Shown here: in pieces, positions 57,069 to 64,000 of the stretch | Position numbering within the stretch: position 1 is the first letter of the stretch | Layout: each line of letters begins with the position of its first letter | From: Pohlia nutans | Taxonomy: Eukaryota; Streptophyta; Bryopsida; Bryales; Mniaceae | Assembly (NCBI GenBank): GCA_022496805.1 | Contig: CM040094.1 | Coordinates: forward strand, 682,001 to 746,000 | Length of the DNA stretch: 64,000 bases | Direction: 5' to 3' | The notes under the pieces: generated by a model | Databases searched by the model: none | What the model saw: only the letters and a program-made list of their open reading frames with translations | What the model was told of the DNA's origin: nothing | Program-made: the position numbers and the translations under genes

Positions 57069-59542
57069 GGTAGATTTGTAGCACCTTGGGCACCCCAATG
57101 CCCCAATAATTAATAAAAGTTGGAAAAAAGTGTTGGGAAAAAAAATGATTTCCCACATTTCGGTATTTTCAAATTTAATTGCAAAAAATTGGGCACGCCA
57201 TAGTGTAAATCTTTAAATATGATGGATAAACTAGTTATATGTTAAATATTATTGGATCATAAATTTTCTAATTTTTTTCCATGATTTGGGCATTTTTCAA
57301 ATGTAGTTATTGTTTATTTGGGTAAGTATGTGCTAAATAATTTCTAAAACTTGGGCATAAGTTTAGCAATTATTTTTTTGTACAAGGTGCTACCGACCTA
57401 CGATAACGATAGACTATCGCCATCCATGAATGTTACACTAACTTGCTTGATGGGGATGATATTCAAAAACCAAAGTCACTCAAGCCACTTTTTCCACCTT
57501 TGATCATGCATTAAGTCATGCTCTATAGATGAATTTTATATTAATAGGTTGGTGCATAAAAGGTATGGATATAATTGTAGAGTTCGAGGAGTCAATTGAA
57601 GAGATACTCTTATCTTTGCACAGGGCTCAATTTGAAGTGCTCGGACTAGTGTTGTATGCAGTGTGGCACAAGTTTGGTTGGAGTTGCACTTCTTCCGCAT
57701 GGCGAGTTTGTGACAAGCCATACACTATATCAATGCTTTTATTGTAGATAGAAAGGCACGGTTGGTGGAATACAATTCATTTTTAAGAATTGCCAATTTT
57801 TTTGGAATTTCTTGTTATGACGTAAAAGTGAAGAATATGAAATTAAAAGCTAATCGGATCCCACATTCAATCCATAGTATTAAGTAAACTAATGATTCAA
57901 TTTATACTATGAATAAATGGTTATTTTTTCTCAAAAAAATCAACTAGATCCTCCCTAAAAAATATTACGTAAGAAGAAATAGGGGTCAATTACCTTTACA
58001 ACAAAACAAAGCAAAACAAAAAAACAAAAAACAAAAAAACTATTTTTCTTGCTATGTAAAATTACAAAACTTCAATCAATTCCTAAACATGTGTAAGGTT
58101 CTACATGTAAACCATTGTATGTTTCGCCATATAATCCATCTCATGTGTTAAAATATGATGATGTACCCAAATACTTTATATACTTAAATACAATGATATA
58201 CTTAAACAAATTGGAGTAGTAAAATGACATGACATCAATTACTATGTGCTTGTATGCAAATACACATGCAAGAAGGCATTGTGAGAGAGGGCTTTTATGA
58301 CATTTAGCAGTTAAATTACTTTGTATAAGATCAAAATCCAACAAAGGATGGAAATCACAACCGTTCATTGTCATTACTTTGGGTCCTAAAGTGGCCACAC
58401 ATATTCCCTCAATGAAAATTATCAAAGAAAAATTCCAAACACTAGAAACATTCATTAAAAATACCTTCAAAGAAATCAACACCATTGGATGCGATGTCAA
58501 TGCTCCTCCATAAAAAAATAGAAAACAACCAACTCCTTTACCGATACAACTAGACCCACCTTGAAAACTACACATAAATTATTTAAAATAAAAAAATCTT
58601 GATAACTAATTATTTTTTGTTAACACATTAAACAATTGTTACAAATTTGGAGACAAGGCTAGTTGGTTGTTAAAACTTTCCACCCTGCGATAGTTCACCA
58701 AGTCACTCATATCTCATAGCCGCTCAAATGAATTCAACCGGAATCTAACCCGGACCACCTAGAGAAATAAACAACTATTCACAACCAACCATTGAATTCA
58801 TGACTTCGTTACATTCTATAACAATAGGATTCTGGACCACTTACTATTTTGTTTGAATTTTGTTGATACAATAGCTTTCCTTGGAATTGGAGTGAAAGAC
58901 AACACTTGCCATTAAATGAGAGGATTTAGTAGGAGTCAACAAGTAATGAAGACAAAATTAAGATGTAAAAACAAAGAGCATCCAAGAGTATTCAAGAGAA
59001 TCTTGGAAATTTTAATAGGGATACAAAGTCTATGACTTAACAATGTTATCTTGGCATTCACTAAAAGAGAAATAAAAAGATAATATACAACATCATCTAC
59101 GTCTAAAATCTTAGGCCCCATCTTACACAACTATTTGGCTTTCATGCTTACATGGTTGTTTGGTTACAAGTTACTATAGTGTCCATCCTAGAAAGAAGAA
59201 AGTAGTCCGGCACCATCGGTTCCTTATTTAGTGAACAACGAACCAACATAAAATTGAATAGCCTTTATGCCCACTACCTTTCTTTCATGCACTATGCTCA
59301 TCACCTTGAGCCTTTATATGTTCACTTAGTTACCGATCAAGTACTATTGGGTGTGGAATATTCTACACCATCTATTGTAAAGCCAAGGCACAAACAATGC
59401 ACGCTACTAAATATTATGAAGGGTAGATCAAACATACACTTTATTCACACCGGCCTCGAAAGGGGACCGGAGTTCTTACCAATGCAAGACCAAATAGTAA
59501 TACCGTATTTGAATTCCCAAAGAAAAGATGGGAGAAAACTAA
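57069..59542. other. AT-rich spacer, no supported gene
   Basis: Frames such as 58141-58575 on the minus strand lack motifs or splice support. A short ACTATAGTGTCCATCCTAG piece near 59172 resembles the end of repeat family G. Confidence 0.5.
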
Positions 59543-59906
59543 AGACCGCTTCACACTATGGCCGAAGGTCGAGAGGCCATTGATTCCCACCAATCAAATT
59601 GCGAGAAACCATGGGTTCGGCCTCTCGACCCTTCACACTAGAGGCTAAAGTCCAACGGCCGTCGCTCTCCAAAATGCCTACGTGCCACTACTTTTTAATC
59701 AAGGCGACGGCCTCTTGAATGAAAGTTTGGGTCGGATGGGAATGGAAACCCAAACTATGGTCGAGAGGCCGTTGATTTCTTTTCATTAAAGAATGAAAAC
59801 TATATTTTATTGCCTATTTTCAGTAGATTTCTTTGGACTCTCAACAAAGTTTGGACTCTCAATTCCACGGCCTCTAGACTTGGACGGCCATAGTGTGAAG
59901 CGGCCC
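59543..59906. mobile_element. Harbinger/Tourist-type MITE, copy 2
   Basis: 364 bp with ends AGACCGCTTCACACTATGGC and GCCATAGTGTGAAGCGGCCC, and TAA at 59540-59542 and 59907-59909. Very similar to 44655-45017. Confidence 0.92.
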
Positions 59907-59944
59907 TAAGTCAGATCTTTGGGGTCCTGGCACTTATACATTTA

Positions 59945-60510
59945 AGAGTAATTCCGTCGACGAGGAACTCGGAGAGGGTTTTACTCCAGAAAAATATGAA
60001 GGAAAATTGTCGTCGTCGTCGTCGTGACCGTCGTCGTCATGTCCTTTGGTATTATTGGTCCTACATGGTCGTGAAAAGAAAGAAGAGATTGAAGTTGGAG
60101 TTGGAAACTTGAAAGGTTGTTTGAAAGGTTATATAGATGGCTATTCAAAAGGTTATTGCAAAAGTTATTTCAAACAATATTTAAAAATCAATTGACATAT
60201 TTTAAAAACAAAAGCAAAGATCGACTTCATTCATTTTTTGTGTAAATTTTATTTTATTTCATTTTTATATGAACACCTTTCATTTCTTACTTGTTAGTTT
60301 TGATTTTTCTGGAATTTTTTTCACAAAGTGGTCTTCAAGAAGTTTTCAAATTTACACTGCAAACCATCATCCAAAAAAGAGTAACTTTGTTTTTAACTTT
60401 ACTTTAATTTCGTCGACGAGGTACTCGGAGAGGGTTTTTATTCAAGAAAATTACAAAGGGAATCGGAAGGCGTAGGCGTCGGCGTGGTCGTGGTCGTCGT
60501 CAACCTAGCC
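59945..60510 (+). repeat. pair of ~100-bp direct repeats with GTC-triplet tails
   Basis: 59945-60050 and 60408-60505 both contain CGTCGACGAGG-ACTCGGAGA and GGGTTTT, then a GTC/GGC-rich triplet tract (GTCGTCGTCGTC in one, GTCGGCGTGGTCGTGG in the other). Confidence 0.85.
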
Positions 60511-62188
60511 TCGCTTGCAACTTCCTAAATATACATCTAAATATACATCTAAAAATACATTTATTTATTTACTTCCTAAATGTGAGAAATTTAAGAGTGT
60601 AACTCAGTCACCCTTCACACTTCTTTGGCGAGTGCCGCAATAGACACTTCATTGTGAAATATTTTAATTTATATTCAAATTAAAAAATATGGAGTTTGTA
60701 CCAAAGGACATGATAGATTATGATTTTAGTCGACGGTTGTGCGTAGCATTGCATAGCCCTAGTTTTATTTTGTTTGGAATCTGAATAGAATAAAGTTGTC
60801 ATTCTCTTCCTAAATGTAAGAATTATTTATTGATACTACGGACGAGGATGACAACTTCTCTACTGTAACTAACTTGTAAAGTATTTTGGTTATTTTTCTT
60901 GAAATCATAGAGTTTTTGTCATAAAAGGAGAGGTTCAATTTTCACAAAAAACAAATTCCTAAATTATTGAGGACATTTCAATGCAAGATCTTGAAGTTAT
61001 CTTCTTGGACATCAACCTCAAAAAATTCAGCTCTCAATTTCATGAGTCAAAATCATAAAATTCAAACATAAAAGGTTCTTATTTTTATTTTTTTAAATAA
61101 ATTTCTTGAGTCAAAATCATGTTGAATTTTATTTTATTTACTATTTTCTTTTATTTTATTTTATTTTTGGGAAATTGCATGTCAATCAAGTTGAAAATAC
61201 ATGTGTTAATTTTGAGCTTTAGAAAATGAGGTGGAAGGAGTGGTCTTTATTCAAATCTCCAACACTATGGAACTATTTTTTTAATTTAATAAATTCAAAA
61301 ACTCCAAATTCAAATCCAAGTGGTCACATCAAATAGAACATTATGTAGAACCATCGTGATGTACCGTAGCTTCCTAGCAAGCTTAGTCAAAAATTAAATA
61401 ATTAAAGGACTGCCTAAATTTTTGGGAAATTTTTGACCAAGTTTGCCCAAAAAAATATGAAATATTAAAATATCAACAAGTTTAATATTATTATTTAGCA
61501 TGCTATTGTTTAATTTTAATATATTATTTTTGTATTGCCTTACTAATTTTTGCACTTCGATTAATTATTACATAGAAAGTTGTTCAAGCTATTGAGAAGC
61601 TATGGTATTCTTTAAATAGAACCATGATGGAACTCTGATAGAACTCTGATGGGTCTTAAATAGAATTTGAGTGTGTTATAAAATATGTCTTCTACAACTT
61701 TTCTGAAGTTCTCATAACACAAAATTATAATATGTAGTAAGAATAGACATGAGAGTCTATCCTTTGTGCCTTCTCCATTCATGATGGTCCCCTTGATAAA
61801 GATTACTATCATTCATTATCATCGTTTATAGAAATCATCTATGTAGTTGAATCTTAACAAATATTTTTTATAACAATTTCAAAGCATTTCACTTTGAAAA
61901 TTCACTAAATATATCTTTCAATATATATTGATTAGCTTAAAAAAAGACCAAATATTTGATCATAAAAACATCATTGTTATCCCCTAAAAGTAAATTTTTA
62001 ACACCAAATTAATATTGCACTCTTTGTGTTCCTTGTTATATAGGAAAAACTAACAATAGGCAATAGCAATTTCAACTTGTAACACACGCATACAAAGAAA
62101 ATCCATATTATTGTGCATTCAATTAATTTGAAAAAGAAAAAGAAAAAGAAAATTCCCACCACAAAATGGTTGCGTGGGTCATTAGGAA
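60511..62188. other. AT-rich spacer, no supported gene
   Basis: No coding or structural RNA signal I can support. Confidence 0.5.
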
Positions 62189-62192
62189 TTAA

Positions 62193-62717
62193 CCCCTAAA
62201 GGAGGTCGGTTGCCCATGTTCACAGAGTGCGCATGCAAGGAAGAACATTTGCATACATGTGACGTTTATAGTAACTGAACATGTCCCATTGAGGCAATTT
62301 CTTTTGTCAACCTTGTAAAAACTACAAGACATACCGTACCAGGAAGGCAAGGTTGGCAAAAAATAATTCCCCAAAAAAATGCCGAAAAAATAAATAAATT
62401 TATCAAGTATTTTGTCGAAATCAACAAAAATGAAGTCAACAAAAATTGTAGACAAAAAACAAAGGAAAACATGTAGTGGCTAGTAAACTTCAATGTTAGT
62501 TATTAATAGCCGAATTTTTAATAATTATTTTTGAAAGTGCCGACCCCTACTTTTCAAACTTTAATTAATTATTCGACATGAAAGTGCCGACCCTGCCTTC
62601 CTACTACGGTATTGCTCTAAAATTTTCAGAATATTTTCTTGTACAAATGATGGTAAAAAAAATTCCTATACAAATGTGGTAGTGAGAAGCAATAGAGCAC
62701 ATTGAATGCATTAGGGG
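62193..62717. mobile_element. possible TTAA-flanked element
   Basis: 525 bp from CCCCTAAAGGAGG to CATTAGGGG with TTAA outside both (62189-62192 and 62718-62721). Terminal similarity is only about 8 bp, so this is weaker than the others. Confidence 0.5.
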
Positions 62718-63149
62718 TTAACTCATTGGCGACAAGAATCATGACGTATCTGTTGCCTATTCCCAGGGTTGAATAGTCCAGGGTTTCCTATTCCGGTAAT
62801 TCAAAATAATTCAAAATAATTTAAATAATGATTTTCTAATCAATAGTAATATAAATACAAATAATTATAATAAAAATAATACATGTAATAATTTTCTAAT
62901 CACCATGTCATCACTGCAGGAGGCGACTAAAATGTGTGAGATTCCTCATGAAGCATGGCCAATGCTCCACGTGAGACACTATTTCATTACCCATGAACAG
63001 GTGGCACATTTAAGGCATTGCATCAAAAATAGACGGAATTGCATGGTCAGGGGCATATTCGTGTAAATTTAGCACTCAATGTTGTAAAATGTAAACTGTA
63101 TGTTTTTATAGATTCTCAAATTTCCAAGTAGGATTGGAGTTGACCTTAA

Positions 63150-63679
63150 CCCCTAAACGCTTAAACTATCATTTTTTTTGCTGCCCAAATCTAACGGGCT
63201 GCCTGGAACAAAAGTAATTTTTTTTTAAAATACAGTATATTTTAATATACTACATCAAGTTTACTTTTCAACGCAATTTGAATTATGTCAATTCAAGTTA
63301 AACTCAACCTGGAAGAATTTCCCAAAGTGAATTACCTCAACATTGTCTTAGTATTATAAAATTTACTATTTGAGAAAAGTAACAATGTTCCCTTCATTAT
63401 TTCTTTTTCTTTTTTGAAGTTTACAATAGATAAACCAACTTTAACCAATAAATAAAACTTTTAAAGTGAAATTTTTATTTTATACAAATCTTCAAAGGTT
63501 AATGTTTTTGAATTCATAAAAAACATATCTAAAGTTTTTTTTGGAAGTTTGACCGTACGGATAATTAGTAGAAATGATGCCCTACGTTTTGTTCATTGAA
63601 CCAAACTTCATCAAGCATATGGGTGGCACATATTATAACACATCTATGTTTTTTCAAATACTCCTCAAGCTTTTAGACG
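63150..63679 (+). mobile_element. TTAA-flanked element family C, copy 3
   Basis: 530 bp with ends CCCCTAAACGCTTAAACT and AAGCTTTTAGACG, between TTAA 63146-63149 and 63680-63683. Confidence 0.88.
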
Positions 63680-63874
63680 TTAAATGTGAAGAGGGCCCTA
63701 CGTGGGCAGCCCAAAGGAATATAAATAATAAAAAGAGCTGCCCTCAACAGTAGCCCCCTGAGTAACGTGAACAACGAATGAAAATTCCTCAAATCCTCTA
63801 TGAATAGTGAATGGAGTGAACAATCCCATTCCAAAAACAAAATTTTAAAATACAATGATCCCGACAATTTTAAA

Positions 63875-63975
63875 TCTAAAACAAGGCCCCGCACCACCAT
63901 GGAATGTAGAACTTGTGACCTCCACAATGCTAGGGTAGACTTCCCACACGTCCTCCAAAGTCAAAATTCCCGACC
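63875..63975 (+). repeat. short dispersed repeat, copy 2
   Basis: Collinear with 44525-44625 (AACAAGGCCCC, CACCACC, GTGACCTCCACAATGCTA). Confidence 0.6.
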
Positions 63976-64000
63976 ATGGAAATAATTCATGAACAACGCT

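Noticed and set aside
58141..58575. A 144-codon minus-strand frame.
   Set aside because: No domain, no splice partners and base composition like the surrounding spacer; chance cannot be excluded.
1..64000. tRNA, rRNA or other structured RNA genes.
   Set aside because: I found no convincing tRNA boxes or rRNA segments by eye; a tRNAscan or Infernal run would be needed to exclude them.

Overview
The window is nuclear DNA of a land plant. It holds spliced GT–AG genes with short introns, a chloroplast-type BASS carrier, an ABCG half-transporter, a MIP aquaporin, a Ty1/Copia element primed by initiator-Met tRNA, and plant-type telomere heptamers in an intron. Compact introns, a leucine-rich-repeat protein with a DGRMDLCKQ linker and AT-rich, MITE-filled spacers suggest a bryophyte (perhaps a moss) or another early-diverging lineage. 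That placement is inference only.

Layout. 1–3.6 kb: 3′ part of a seven-exon gene on the + strand that joins a pogo/Tigger DDE transposase in frame to an Ulp1 (C48) cysteine-protease domain. 3.6–6.1 kb: small repeats. 6.1–17.9 kb: a decayed ABCG pseudogene split by an ~9-kb Copia element in one intron. That Copia holds a long-arm inverted-repeat (foldback) element, whose exact centre holds an apparently intact 1.6-kb Tc1 (DD34E) transposon, so three insertions are nested. The Copia also carries an F-box-like antisense ORF. 18.9–21.4 kb (−): four-exon LRR gene with a triplicated internal motif. 22–27 kb: MITEs, including three CACTA-type MITEs within 0.8 kb. 27.8–29.9 kb (−): five-exon BASS transporter. 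31–36 kb: tandem duplications and a second Tc1 element with two nonsense codons; its empty site survives in a tandem sister copy. 36–46 kb: repeats. 46.8–49.6 kb (−): six-exon aquaporin with a 145-residue N-terminal extension and one GC–AG intron. 49.6–64 kb: AT-rich, no supported gene, but more repeats, including TTAA-flanked elements and a TAA-flanked Harbinger-type MITE.

The three host genes that look functional (LRR, BASS, aquaporin) are unrelated and all on the minus strand; I see no pathway linking them. The main interest is the mobile DNA: the transposase–Ulp1 fusion, Tc1 DD34E elements in a plant, the triple nest, and a group of TTAA-flanked elements with CCCTAAA-like ends.
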